64,000 nucleotides of DNA from Rhodospirillaceae bacterium (GTDB taxonomy: Bacteria > Pseudomonadota > Alphaproteobacteria > Dongiales > Dongiaceae). The notes under the pieces were generated by a model. That model was not told where the DNA came from, did not search any database, and saw only the letters and a program-made list of their open reading frames with translations. The stretch lies in the NCBI GenBank assembly GCA_016712715.1, contig JADJQM010000003.1, positions 372,001-436,000 of the forward strand, read 5' to 3'. A program made the translations under genes and the position numbers. Positions 47,312-54,770 of this stretch are shown here, in pieces. How positions within the stretch are numbered: the stretch's first letter is position 1; the number at the start of each line of letters is the position of its first letter.

Positions 47312-47938
47312 TCAGCGGCGTGCTGGACCGCGATAGCTGAGTTCCGGACCATCGGTTGCTGAATCCTGCTCGAGGAATTCCTCCAATCCATCCGGCTCCG
47401 TCGGGGGTGCATCACGGCGTTGGCCGACAAGGCCACCTTGCTCCAATATCTGCTTTAGCTCCGCACGGGCGCGCGACACGCGGCTTTTGACCGTTCCAAC
47501 CCGGCAATTGCAGACCTCGGCCGCCTCTTCGTAGCTGAAGCCGCTGGCGCCGACGAGGATCAGTACTTCGCGTTGGTCGGCATTCAATTGCCAGAAGGCG
47601 CGGCGGAAGTCGTTGAATTCCAGATTGGCGTCCTGTACCGGCCCGATGGATGGCTCGTCACCCGCCATTTCGTCGATCGGCGTCGACTTGATCCAGCGCT
47701 TGCGGCATTCATTGTAATATAGATTGCGCAAGATCGTGAACATCCAGGCCTTGAAGTTGGTGCCCGGTGTGAACTGGTCGATCGCGGCCAGAGCCCGCAC
47801 CACGGCATCATGCGTGAGATCGTCTGCCTGATCGCGATTACGTGTGAGCGAGCGGGCAAAGGCGCGCAGGTGCGGGATAACATCCAGCAGCATCGCTTCG
47901 ACATCGGCTCTGGATTGTTCTACGACCTGCATTTCCAT
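47312..47938 (-). CDS. ecfG: Extracytoplasmic-function sigma factor EcfG (general stress sigma)
   Basis: A 208-residue ECF15-type sigma factor, the effector of the alphaproteobacterial general stress response. Region 2 reads HLRAFARSLTRNRDQADDLT and NFKAWMFTILRNLYYNECRK; region 4 reads LILVGASGFSYEEAAEVCNC with VGTVKSRVSRARAELKQI. The C-terminal acidic tail is longer than in most members. It lies in the nepR-ecfG pair next to divergent phyR, the standard locus, and has a perfect copy of its own promoter upstream, so it is autoregulated. Confidence 0.95.
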   Translation of the reverse strand: MEMQVVEQSRADVEAMLLDVIPHLRAFARSLTRNRDQADDLTHDAVVRALAAIDQFTPGTNFKAWMFTILRNLYYNECRKRWIKSTPIDEMAGDEPSIGPVQDANLEFNDFRRAFWQLNADQREVLILVGASGFSYEEAAEVCNCRVGTVKSRVSRARAELKQILEQGGLVGQRRDAPPTEPDGLEEFLEQDSATDGPELSYRGPARR

Positions 47939-47963
47939 CTATTCTTCTCCGATACCCCGACCA

Positions 47964-47988
47964 AACGTCGACCGTGGACAGCAGTTCC
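47964..47988 (-). promoter_or_regulatory. Sigma-EcfG promoter of ecfG
   Basis: On the minus strand GGAAC (47984-47988), 16 bases, then CGTT (47964-47967): an exact match to the GGAAC-N16/17-CGTT consensus. Transcription would begin near 47957, about 20 bases before the ecfG start codon. Confidence 0.8.
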
Positions 47989-48050
47989 CTGCCCTAATGG
48001 CGCGGCTCACCTGCCTTGAGCAGGCGCGCGGGTACCTTGCTTGATGCGCT

Positions 48051-48299
48051 CTATTTCTGGCTTTGCGACTTCAACTGACCGATTAGCCGTGCCAGATCGG
48101 GTGGCAACGGCTCTGTGCTGACATCGTTAAACAGTTGATTCAGTTGGTCGTCGAACCATCGATCCAACGCCTGTGGTGGCTTCACCTTACCATCCGCGCC
48201 ATTCGCCCGCGCTTGAGGCGACGTATCATAGGTCGAAGACCTGGCAATGACTCCCTTTGCCACGGAATCCGGGTCTTTGTCGTTTTCTTGTGAGCTCAC
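48051..48299 (-). CDS. nepR: Anti-sigma factor NepR
   Basis: An 82-residue protein. The N-terminal half is disordered and charged; the C-terminal half carries the NepR core: ALDRWFDDQLNQLFNDVSTE and PLPPDLARLIGQLKSQS. It holds EcfG inactive until phosphorylated PhyR takes it away. Size, motif and position (upstream of ecfG, divergent from phyR) agree. A gap of 112 bases with an extra promoter separates it from ecfG. Confidence 0.9.
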   Translation of the reverse strand: MSSQENDKDPDSVAKGVIARSSTYDTSPQARANGADGKVKPPQALDRWFDDQLNQLFNDVSTEPLPPDLARLIGQLKSQSQK

Positions 48300-48366
48300 G
48301 ATTGCCAGCTACCTTATTCGTCTACAAACTCTATTGCCGGGTTCGCCGGTATCTTTGCCTGCAAGC

Positions 48367-48391
48367 AACCGGCCCGTGTTACCAATGTTCC
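48367..48391 (-). promoter_or_regulatory. Sigma-EcfG promoter variant before nepR
   Basis: On the minus strand GGGAAC (48387-48392), 16 bases, then GGTT (48367-48370). Differs from consensus only at the first base of the -10. The start would be near 48360, about 60 bases before nepR. Confidence 0.6.
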
Positions 48392-48517
48392 CAGCATACC
48401 GATAGAGGAACGCGTCAAATCACGGCTCACGAGATATCGCGCCGTGGCATCCAGGGATCGGTCGGGCGCCGCAGGAAAACACATGGTTCAGTCTATCGGT
48501 TTTTTCTGTCCGTTAAG

Positions 48518-48544
48518 GGAACCCAAAACGCGCAAATCGGTTCC
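48518..48544 (+). promoter_or_regulatory. Sigma-EcfG promoter variant before phyR, symmetric
   Basis: GGAAC (48518-48522), 16 bases, GGTT (48539-48542). Because the ends are GGAACC and GGTTCC, the same pattern reads on the minus strand with identical spacing. Plus-strand transcription would start near 48549 and reach phyR at 48601; minus-strand transcription would run towards nepR. Confidence 0.6.
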
Positions 48545-48600
48545 TGATACATCGGAAAAAAGTCGATCTCGGATCGGATCTTAGAACAAAGGGTGGCAAA

Positions 48601-49398
48601 GTGCGGGCAAATTCTGACGAAATAGTACACAATCTCAAATATTTACGTCGTTATGCGCGAGCGCTTATGGGATCTCAGGAATCTGGTGACCTATATGTCC
48701 GTGTGAGCCTCGAGGCGCTATTGGCGGATCCCGAGGTCATTCCTGCCGGGGCGGACGTGAAGCTCGGCCTGTTCAAATTGTTCCACGTGGTCTCCAACCG
48801 AAACGTGGAGGCCGATGACCCCAATGCGTTGGTCGACCTTTCGGTCGAAGCCCGGTTGCGGGCCCTTCCTGCCTCTGAGCGCCAGATCCTCCTGCTGACC
48901 TCGCTCGAAGGCTTTTCGACCGCGGACGCAGCGACCATCCTCGACATCCCCGTGGCAGAAGCAGAGGCCCTTCTGGTCGATGCCTGGGCGACCGTCAATC
49001 TGCAGATTGCGACATCTATTCTGGTCATTGAAGATGAACCGGTGATTGCCCTCGATATCAGCAGTCTGGTGACGGATCTTGGTCACACGGTGGTTGGCGT
49101 CGCGGCAAGCCAGACCGAGGCGGTGGCGATCTTCAAGAAGACGCAGCCCGGCTTGGTCCTTGCGGATATCGACCTTGGCGCCGGTGGCTCGGGTATCTCC
49201 GCCGTCACGGAGATCCTGCGCATGTCTACGGTCCCGGTGATCTTTGTGACCGCCTATCCCGAGCGCCTGCTCACTGGGGAGCGCCCCGAACCGACCTATC
49301 TTGTGACCAAACCTTTCGAATCCGATACACTCAAGGTCACGATTTCGCAGGCTCTGTCATTTACCAGTACCGGGCACGCGAAGCGGATCGCCGTCTAA
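48601..49398 (+). CDS. phyR: General stress response regulator PhyR
   Basis: A 265-residue anti-anti-sigma factor. Residues 1-130 are an ECF-sigma-like domain (LKYLRRYARALMGSQESGDL; LPASERQILLLTSLEGFSTA) that mimics EcfG. Residues of about 140-260 are a receiver domain: ILVIEDEPVIALDISSLVTD, phosphoacceptor aspartate in LVLADIDLG, then FVTAYPERLL and LVTKPF. When phosphorylated it binds NepR and frees EcfG. GTG start at 48601 with AAGGGTGG before it. It is followed by a HisKA_2 kinase that probably phosphorylates it. Confidence 0.95.
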   Translation: MRANSDEIVHNLKYLRRYARALMGSQESGDLYVRVSLEALLADPEVIPAGADVKLGLFKLFHVVSNRNVEADDPNALVDLSVEARLRALPASERQILLLTSLEGFSTADAATILDIPVAEAEALLVDAWATVNLQIATSILVIEDEPVIALDISSLVTDLGHTVVGVAASQTEAVAIFKKTQPGLVLADIDLGAGGSGISAVTEILRMSTVPVIFVTAYPERLLTGERPEPTYLVTKPFESDTLKVTISQALSFTSTGHAKRIAV

Positions 49399-49421
49399 CG
49401 TAGAATTGATCAGACACCAAC

Positions 49422-49477
49422 CGGACGCCTTCTGTCGAACATCCTTCGCTTAGTGGTCGACAGGATGCAGGCGTCCG
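49422..49477 (+). terminator. Long inverted repeat after phyR
   Basis: CGGACGCC (49422-49429) pairs with GGCGTCCG (49470-49477), and inside it CTGTCGA (49432-49438) pairs with TCGACAG (49457-49463). It lies 24 bases after phyR. No T-run follows, so it may be an RNA-stabilising or factor-assisted end rather than a simple terminator. Confidence 0.5.
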
Positions 49478-49541
49478 TTGCAGGGATCATGTGTGGCGTG
49501 AAAGTTTTTTGGCACAGCGCCAAAGGGTCCCAAATCATGCC

Positions 49542-51374
49542 ATGGCTGAAATTGCATTGGGCGATGGGACCAGAATGATCGGCACGTTCCTGCAACCCTT
49601 GCGCCATCGCCTGATACTCCTGTTTGCGATCGTGCTTATCATTCCCAGCGCCTTTGGCGTGTGGGCGGCCATTGACAATTTCCGCGGTCAGATCGCCTTG
49701 GCGCGTGACGCCACTTTGCGATTTGCCGCACTTGCGTCCAACTATGAAGCCAACTTGCTGTGGCAATCGCAGCAGATCGTTCAAAACCTGTCACGAGACG
49801 ATCAGGTACTGGCTGTGCTGCGGGGCGCGCAAGACAGTCGAATCCATCTTGAGTGCAGTGAGTCTTTCGCTCGAGCAGTGCAGCCTTATCCGCCCTATGG
49901 TACGGCTGTCCTGTTCAATCTAAATGGCGATGCGGCGTGTCAATGGGACGAGAGCAAGCAACTCATCAATGTTGCCAAGCGTGAGTGGTTCACAAGAGTT
50001 CTTGCTACCAGCGCCCCCACACTCAGCGGCTACCTGATATCCCCGGCCTTGCGCGAACCGATCATTTCCTATGCGGCGCCAGTGTTTGATGCCGACGGGA
50101 CTCTCAAGGGGGTCATTGCCCTCGGCATCCGCCTCAACTGGTTGTCGGCCATCGGGCAGGAACCCGGCCTACCAAGTGCCGGTGACGTTACAATGCTGGA
50201 TCGCCACGGCGCTGTTCTTGTGAGTTCGAGAGGCGATGGCGAGCGCGCACTTGAAACGCTTCCGGCCAAACCCATTGTTGACTCCATCATTCGTGATGGC
50301 GTCCGTTCGCTGGAGGCGCCCGGGCTGGATGGGCAACAACGCATTTACGCGGTAAATGCGCTCGGAAACAATGGACTGTTTATCATCTTCAGCCTGCCAC
50401 GCGCCGCGGTGATCGACCCACTGCTCCGTGACCTGATGATCCAGATCGGCATTCTATGCCTCGTGTCGATTGCCGGCATGATGGCGGCACTGTTTGGCGC
50501 CCGGCAATTGGTGACCCGATGGACAGAGAGGCTCACCGATGCTGCCAATTCAATGAGCTTGGGCAATCTTTTCGCCGATACAGAGTTGCGTGGTGCACCA
50601 AGCGAGATCCGTCAGCTGGGCGAGACTCTCAAGGCCATGGCCACTCGCATCGAACACCGCGAAGCTGATCTGCGGGAATCGCTTGCCCAGAAGCAGCTGA
50701 TGTTGCGCGAAATTCATCACCGTGTGAAAAACAACCTGCAGATCGTCACAAGCCTGCTCAATCTCTACGCACGGCTTCCGCGCGGCGACGCATTCAAACA
50801 GGCGCTATCGGACCTGCAGATGCGCATCAACGCCCTAGCATTGGTTCACCGGCATCTTTACGAGAGCGAGGATCTCAAGGAGATCGACCTGGCGCCGTTC
50901 ATGAAGAACCTGTGCGCCCTGCTCCAGGACGGATCGGGTATTTCATCGCGGCGCGTAACAATGCGTTTCGAGTTCCCCAACATGCGGATGATTGGCGACC
51001 GCGCGGTGCCTCTGGCCCTTCTCACGACAGAAATTCTCACCAATTGCTTCAAGCATGCGTTTCCGAATCAGGGAACTGGCAGCATCAGTGTGTCGATGGC
51101 GGTTGCGGAGGACGGAGAGGCCTGCCTGTCTATCGTCGACAATGGTATCGGCCCGGCGGCGCGCGGAAACGGCGACCCGGTTGGCACGATGGGCGCCACT
51201 CTCATTGCCGCCTTCACCAAGCAGCTAGGCGGAACCATGACTGTTGCCGGCCCGCCGGGGACAGCAACAACGATCAGGTTCAACGTGCTGCCACTCAAGG
51301 CTGGCGCGCCGACCGGGAACGGACCCCAATCCGAAGACGACAGCACCCCAGAGGGGGCTGCCACGCGGGGATGA
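49542..51374 (+). CDS. Sensor histidine kinase, HisKA_2 family, with extracytoplasmic sensor
   Basis: A kinase of about 610 residues. A first membrane helix (LILLFAIVLIIPSAFGVWAA), a periplasmic Cache-like sensor of about 250 residues (LISPALREPIISYAAPVFDA; LKGVIALGIRLNWLSAIG), a second helix (IQIGILCLVSIAGMMAALFG), a HAMP-like linker and the kinase core LREIHHRVKNNLQIVTSLLN with the HRxKN phosphoacceptor box, then LTTEILTNCFKHAFPNQGTG and LSIVDNGIGP for ATP. This is the class of kinase that drives PhyR. The start is uncertain: ATG 49542 or 49575; the frame is open from 49491. Confidence 0.88.
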   Translation: MAEIALGDGTRMIGTFLQPLRHRLILLFAIVLIIPSAFGVWAAIDNFRGQIALARDATLRFAALASNYEANLLWQSQQIVQNLSRDDQVLAVLRGAQDSRIHLECSESFARAVQPYPPYGTAVLFNLNGDAACQWDESKQLINVAKREWFTRVLATSAPTLSGYLISPALREPIISYAAPVFDADGTLKGVIALGIRLNWLSAIGQEPGLPSAGDVTMLDRHGAVLVSSRGDGERALETLPAKPIVDSIIRDGVRSLEAPGLDGQQRIYAVNALGNNGLFIIFSLPRAAVIDPLLRDLMIQIGILCLVSIAGMMAALFGARQLVTRWTERLTDAANSMSLGNLFADTELRGAPSEIRQLGETLKAMATRIEHREADLRESLAQKQLMLREIHHRVKNNLQIVTSLLNLYARLPRGDAFKQALSDLQMRINALALVHRHLYESEDLKEIDLAPFMKNLCALLQDGSGISSRRVTMRFEFPNMRMIGDRAVPLALLTTEILTNCFKHAFPNQGTGSISVSMAVAEDGEACLSIVDNGIGPAARGNGDPVGTMGATLIAAFTKQLGGTMTVAGPPGTATTIRFNVLPLKAGAPTGNGPQSEDDSTPEGAATRG

Positions 51375-51381
51375 TGTCGCC

Positions 51382-51406
51382 AACGACCCGGGTCACCCGG
51401 GTCGTT
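51382..51406. terminator. Strong hairpin between convergent genes
   Basis: AACGACCCGGG (51382-51392) and CCCGGGTCGTT (51396-51406) form a perfect 11-bp stem with a 3-base loop, eight bases after the kinase stop and before the stop of the minus-strand gene. No T-run on either side. Confidence 0.6.
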
Positions 51407-51439
51407 GCTGCGACCAACGCTGACGGATACCGAAAATTA

Positions 51440-51925
51440 CTACCTCAGATCACCCATTCGCCTTGGTTGCCGACACGACGGCAAATTCCAGATCATCGAG
51501 TTCCTGACGCGGCCCCTTGATCTCATGCACAATTGCGAAGCCTCACTGGGTGACAATTTGACGCCGTGGGGCGAGTTCGGAGAGCGGGATTTCCGGATGA
51601 CATCCAGCAGCCGGCCGATCGCGCCTGGCAAGTCCAATGCTTCCGACAGGACATCCCCCGGCTCTCGGGGGGTCTGGGCGGTGGCCTCCGCCAGCTGCCG
51701 CGAATAGGCCTCGAGGAACGGCGCTCTACCGACCTTGGCGAAGCAGGCAGCGTCGAGCAGGACCGATTTGGCCAGCGTGGGACGGCCTGCACGATCCGGG
51801 TCGGAATAGTCGCGGATTGTCTTGGGAGACAGGTTCGCGGCCTTTGCGGCATTCGTGACACCAAGGATGCGCAGCACATCCAGGGTCGCGTCTTCAAATG
51901 TACCGGCTATGCGTATCTTGGTCAT
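51440..51925 (-). CDS. Uncharacterised HTH-like protein under stress control
   Basis: A 161-residue protein. The N-terminal part (FEDATLDVLRILGVTNAAKAA, then NLSPKTIRDYSDPDRAGRPT) reads like a helix-turn-helix with a recognition helix around SPKTIRDY. A hydrophobic helix LAKSVLLDAACFAKVG and a basic, probably disordered C-terminus (MRSRGRVRNSMIWNLPSCRQ) follow. I do not recognise the family. A perfect sigma-EcfG promoter lies 106 bases upstream, so it belongs to the general stress regulon. It may be a regulator acting within that response. Confidence 0.6.
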   Translation of the reverse strand: MTKIRIAGTFEDATLDVLRILGVTNAAKAANLSPKTIRDYSDPDRAGRPTLAKSVLLDAACFAKVGRAPFLEAYSRQLAEATAQTPREPGDVLSEALDLPGAIGRLLDVIRKSRSPNSPHGVKLSPSEASQLCMRSRGRVRNSMIWNLPSCRQPRRMGDLR

Positions 51926-52030
51926 TGTACCTCCAGTTTCTTAACCTGCTCGACACGAGGCGTCTGCAATTGCAATAGACACGCTGACTCTAGGGTCAGT
52001 ATTCGCACCGAGGCGTTCATCTCTGGGCAT

Positions 52031-52055
52031 AACGACGAAAATCGGAGAGAGTTCC
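52031..52055 (-). promoter_or_regulatory. Sigma-EcfG promoter of the HTH-like gene
   Basis: On the minus strand GGAAC (52051-52055), 16 bases, CGTT (52031-52034): an exact consensus match. Start near 52024, leaving a leader of about 100 bases before ATG 51925. It is back to back with the promoter at 52103. Confidence 0.75.
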
Positions 52056-52102
52056 GGACCAGCGCTCTGTCTTTGGTAAAGACGAGAACATTGGTTGCTG
52101 GT

Positions 52103-52127
52103 GGAACATTCACCGGCGCCCCCCGTT
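52103..52127 (+). promoter_or_regulatory. Sigma-EcfG promoter of the AI-2E family transporter
   Basis: GGAAC (52103-52107), 16 bases, CGTT (52124-52127): an exact consensus match. Transcription would start near 52134, so start codons before that point, including the beginning of the open frame at 52095, cannot be used from this promoter. Confidence 0.75.
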
Positions 52128-52202
52128 GTAACGGCGCAAACCGGCCGCGGCGCCCGCATAGGGCCGCCGCTATGGGGCAAGATATATGAACGGACTCAGG
52201 CT

Positions 52203-53306
52203 TTGACGCTCTCCAGTGGACACCCGCCCGCTCTTCCGGACGTTAACCCTCCGGAGACGTCGACTGCCGTCGATCTTGATCTCGACCCCGTTGCTGTGGC
52301 GACCATTGCCATGGGGCTTCTTGCCGGTCTGTGGGCGCTCTACGTGGCACAGCCGGTCGTTCTGCCGGTCATCATCGCCTTCGTCCTCCGACTTCTGTTG
52401 CAGCCGGTCTTCCGGTTACTGACGCGGGCGAAGATACCGACGGCCATCGCGGCATTGCTTACCGTGACATTTCTGGTCGCCATCGTGTTGATCGTCTGCG
52501 CGCCCCTGACGGGATCGGCCAGCGACTGGGTCGGCAAACTGCCCGAGGCAATGTCGCGCCTTTCCGATCGATTGAGCCTGTTGAGCGAACCTATCGATCT
52601 GGTGCAACGCCTGCTCCGTCATGCAGAAAAAGCCACCAATGGCGGCAGCACCACCGTAGCCGTCCAGCAATTCGATCTGGTCGGCATGGTGGTCGGCGGT
52701 CTGAGCGCAATTACCGACGGATTGGTAACAACCGGCCTGATCCTGTTCTTCCTGCTGATAGCCGGCGACAAGTTCCTCCGGCGCCTGGTCGAACTGCTGC
52801 CGACCTTTCGCCAGAAGCGCCAAGCCATCGACATCTCGCAGCAGATCGAAAGCGATATCTCCGCCTATCTCGTGACGGTCACCGTCATGAATGTCGCCGT
52901 CGGCATTATGGTTGGCATCGCCATGTACGTTGTCGGTATGAGCGATCCATTGTTATGGGCCGTGCTGGCGCTGGTCCTCAACTATGTGCCGATCCTGGGC
53001 CCCCTGGCGGGGATCGGCATCTTCCTCCTCGCAGGCTTTCTGAGCTTCGACAATTCCTGGTTCGCCACCTTGCCGGCCGCCCTCTACCTCTTCATCCATG
53101 TCATCGAAGGCGAGATAGTCACACCGCTTCTGCTTGCCAAAAGGTTCACGCTGAACCCAGTCGCTGTGATCCTGTCGCTGGTATTCTGGTATTGGATGTG
53201 GGGTGTGCCCGGGGCAGTTTTGGCGGTGCCGATGCTGGCAATCACCAAGATCCTGTGCGACCGGGTTCAGTCTCTGCAACCGCTCGGCCACATGTTGGAA
53301 GATTGA
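52203..53306 (+). CDS. AI-2E family transporter (permease)
   Basis: About 367 residues with seven to eight membrane helices (VAVATIAMGLLAGLWALYVA; PVVLPVIIAFVLRLLLQPVF; TDGLVTTGLILFFLLIAGDK; LLWAVLALVLNYVPILGPLA; VILSLVFWYWMWGVPGAVLA). The LNYVPILGPLAGIG and WGVPGAVLAVPMLA motifs are typical of the family (TqsA/PerM type); members move quorum signals, or ions and protons, so the substrate is open. The start is uncertain: TTG 52203 is the first in-frame start after the predicted transcription start; the frame is open from 52095. Controlled by a sigma-EcfG promoter. Confidence 0.85.
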   Translation: MTLSSGHPPALPDVNPPETSTAVDLDLDPVAVATIAMGLLAGLWALYVAQPVVLPVIIAFVLRLLLQPVFRLLTRAKIPTAIAALLTVTFLVAIVLIVCAPLTGSASDWVGKLPEAMSRLSDRLSLLSEPIDLVQRLLRHAEKATNGGSTTVAVQQFDLVGMVVGGLSAITDGLVTTGLILFFLLIAGDKFLRRLVELLPTFRQKRQAIDISQQIESDISAYLVTVTVMNVAVGIMVGIAMYVVGMSDPLLWAVLALVLNYVPILGPLAGIGIFLLAGFLSFDNSWFATLPAALYLFIHVIEGEIVTPLLLAKRFTLNPVAVILSLVFWYWMWGVPGAVLAVPMLAITKILCDRVQSLQPLGHMLED

Positions 53307-53321
53307 TTGTTGAAAGGATCG

Positions 53322-53349
53322 CCACCGGGGAGATGATTCTCCCCGGTGG
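53322..53349. terminator. Bidirectional terminator-like hairpin
   Basis: CCACCGGGGAGA (53322-53333) and TCTCCCCGGTGG (53338-53349) form a perfect 12-bp stem with a 4-base loop between the convergent AI-2E transporter and PRC-barrel genes. Confidence 0.65.
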
Positions 53350-53358
53350 GAAACTGCC

Positions 53359-54099
53359 TTAGCGTGCGTTGGCCTCATAGGCCGGCAGGCCCTTCAGGCG
53401 GTCTTTGCTGGCATTGACCGTGGCTTTCACGTCATCCTGCGTTCCGCTGAGCTTGACGTCCTTCCAGTTCAGCAGGACGGAATGCGTGCCCATGCCGAGG
53501 AAACCGCCGACATCCACCACGACGCCCTGGACGTTGCCGTCCTCCTGCAGCACGACTTCGCCCACTTCACCGAGATTGTCACCATCGGTATTCTCGACAT
53601 TGAGGCCAATCAGCTTGCTCGAATTGAGGGTGCCGTCCGCATTCCTGATTGGCGAGGCACTCGGCATCAGGCTGCCGGATTGGTCCGCAGCATAAGGCTT
53701 TCCATCACCTGTCATGATCTTGCCGCGCTGGCTGTCATCGGCATAGTCGTATGGCGGCGTCGACTCTGCTGACTCCTTGGTCAGCTTGCTGACGACCTTG
53801 CCATCCTCGGTCTGGCGCAGTTCTTTCCACGCAACCGGCACCAGCTTCTCGGTCTGCAACCAGCCACTGACATCGATGATGACAGATTGGACCTTGCCTT
53901 TTGCATCAACCATCACGCCGTCGATTTCGCCGATGGTCTCGCCCTTGCCATCAACAACGTCCTTACCGATCAAAGCGCCGGCATCGACATTGCCGTCAGC
54001 GGCAATGGTCGTTGTCACTGCGTTATCCGCCATCGCGATGACCGGCGACGCAACCATCAGCACAGCCAAAGCAACACCCGTCTTGAGCATATTCTTCAT
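53359..54099 (-). CDS. Exported protein with two PRC-barrel domains
   Basis: A 246-residue periplasmic protein. A signal peptide covers about residues 1-23 (MLKTGVALAVLMVASPVIAM). Two PRC-barrel-like repeats follow: GKDVVDGKGETIGEIDGVMV with VQSVIIDVSGWLQ, and GLNVENTDGDNLGEVGEVVL with VQGVVVDVGGFLGMG. Proteins of this type are common in the stress regulons of Alphaproteobacteria. ATG 54099 has GGAGAGATGGA before it; longer frames lack this. A weak sigma-EcfG promoter lies about 36 bases upstream. Confidence 0.85.
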   Translation of the reverse strand: MKNMLKTGVALAVLMVASPVIAMADNAVTTTIAADGNVDAGALIGKDVVDGKGETIGEIDGVMVDAKGKVQSVIIDVSGWLQTEKLVPVAWKELRQTEDGKVVSKLTKESAESTPPYDYADDSQRGKIMTGDGKPYAADQSGSLMPSASPIRNADGTLNSSKLIGLNVENTDGDNLGEVGEVVLQEDGNVQGVVVDVGGFLGMGTHSVLLNWKDVKLSGTQDDVKATVNASKDRLKGLPAYEANAR

Positions 54100-54134
54100 T
54101 CCATCTCTCCTTGTCGTTACGCTTGGATGATAGG

Positions 54135-54159
54135 AATGAATCGTGATGGCATTGGTTCC
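54135..54159 (-). promoter_or_regulatory. Weak sigma-EcfG-like promoter before the PRC-barrel gene
   Basis: On the minus strand GGAAC (54155-54159), 16 bases, CATT (54135-54138). One mismatch in the -10. The start would be near 54128, giving a short leader. Confidence 0.4.
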
Positions 54160-54269
54160 TGGCAGTGGCCACCCAAATCTCCGCCAAAGTCGGAGGAACA
54201 GGGCATTCGACAGCATGACCTGCAGCGAGCCCGCTGCCCTTCAATTGAGGGGCGCGCCTACGGAGTATC

Positions 54270-54692
54270 ATGGCGCAGCCTTGATACTCCCCCCACAATC
54301 TGGCGCGCAGGATTGGATCTTCTACCGCCTTCCAATAGAGCGGGTTTAGGTAGTCGATCGGGGCGCCCGCATCACGCAATGCCTTCACCTGCTGCTGCCC
54401 GAAATTGCCAAAGATCACAGCTACGTCGTTGCTCTGATACATCTGCAATAGTTCATCCGTGGTGTCTTAGAAGCTCCGCACGTTGTTCTTGAGCGCGATC
54501 TGCCCGTTCTTGATGTCGGCGATTTGCGATCTGGTTCGGTATCTCATTGAGATCGAGGGGCGTGGTGAGTCCGGCATCGACATAGCGTTGCAGCTGTGCG
54601 GTGTTGACGGCAAAGAGGTCAAAATCCTGGCGGTCCCTGTTCGTGATCTTGGCCCAGACCTCTTCATCGGTACCGATAAAGACGACACTCAC
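54270..54692 (-). pseudogene. Remnant of an ABC transporter solute-binding protein
   Basis: Fragments in different frames resemble polyamine/iron-type periplasmic binding proteins. One frame has DRQDFDLFAVNTAQLQRYVD, then AGLTTPLDLNEIPNQ; after a shift come QIADIKNGQIALKNNVRSF and, past a stop, MYQSNDVAVIFGNFGQQQVK with APIDYLNP. No signal peptide, no start region and no C-terminal lobe remain, and no transporter genes adjoin. At least one frameshift and one stop are present within 250 bases, so this is a decayed piece rather than a sequencing slip. Confidence 0.6.
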
Positions 54693-54770
54693 ATGGGTGC
54701 CCCGTTGCGACAGTTTTCCTCATCGAACGGAACACGGTTGACGGTCAGCTCTCTGCCTTTGATCAGACTG

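Noticed and set aside
48257..48547. 96-codon plus-strand open frame between nepR and phyR
   Set aside because: Covers the promoters of both stress genes and runs antisense into nepR; no ribosome site.
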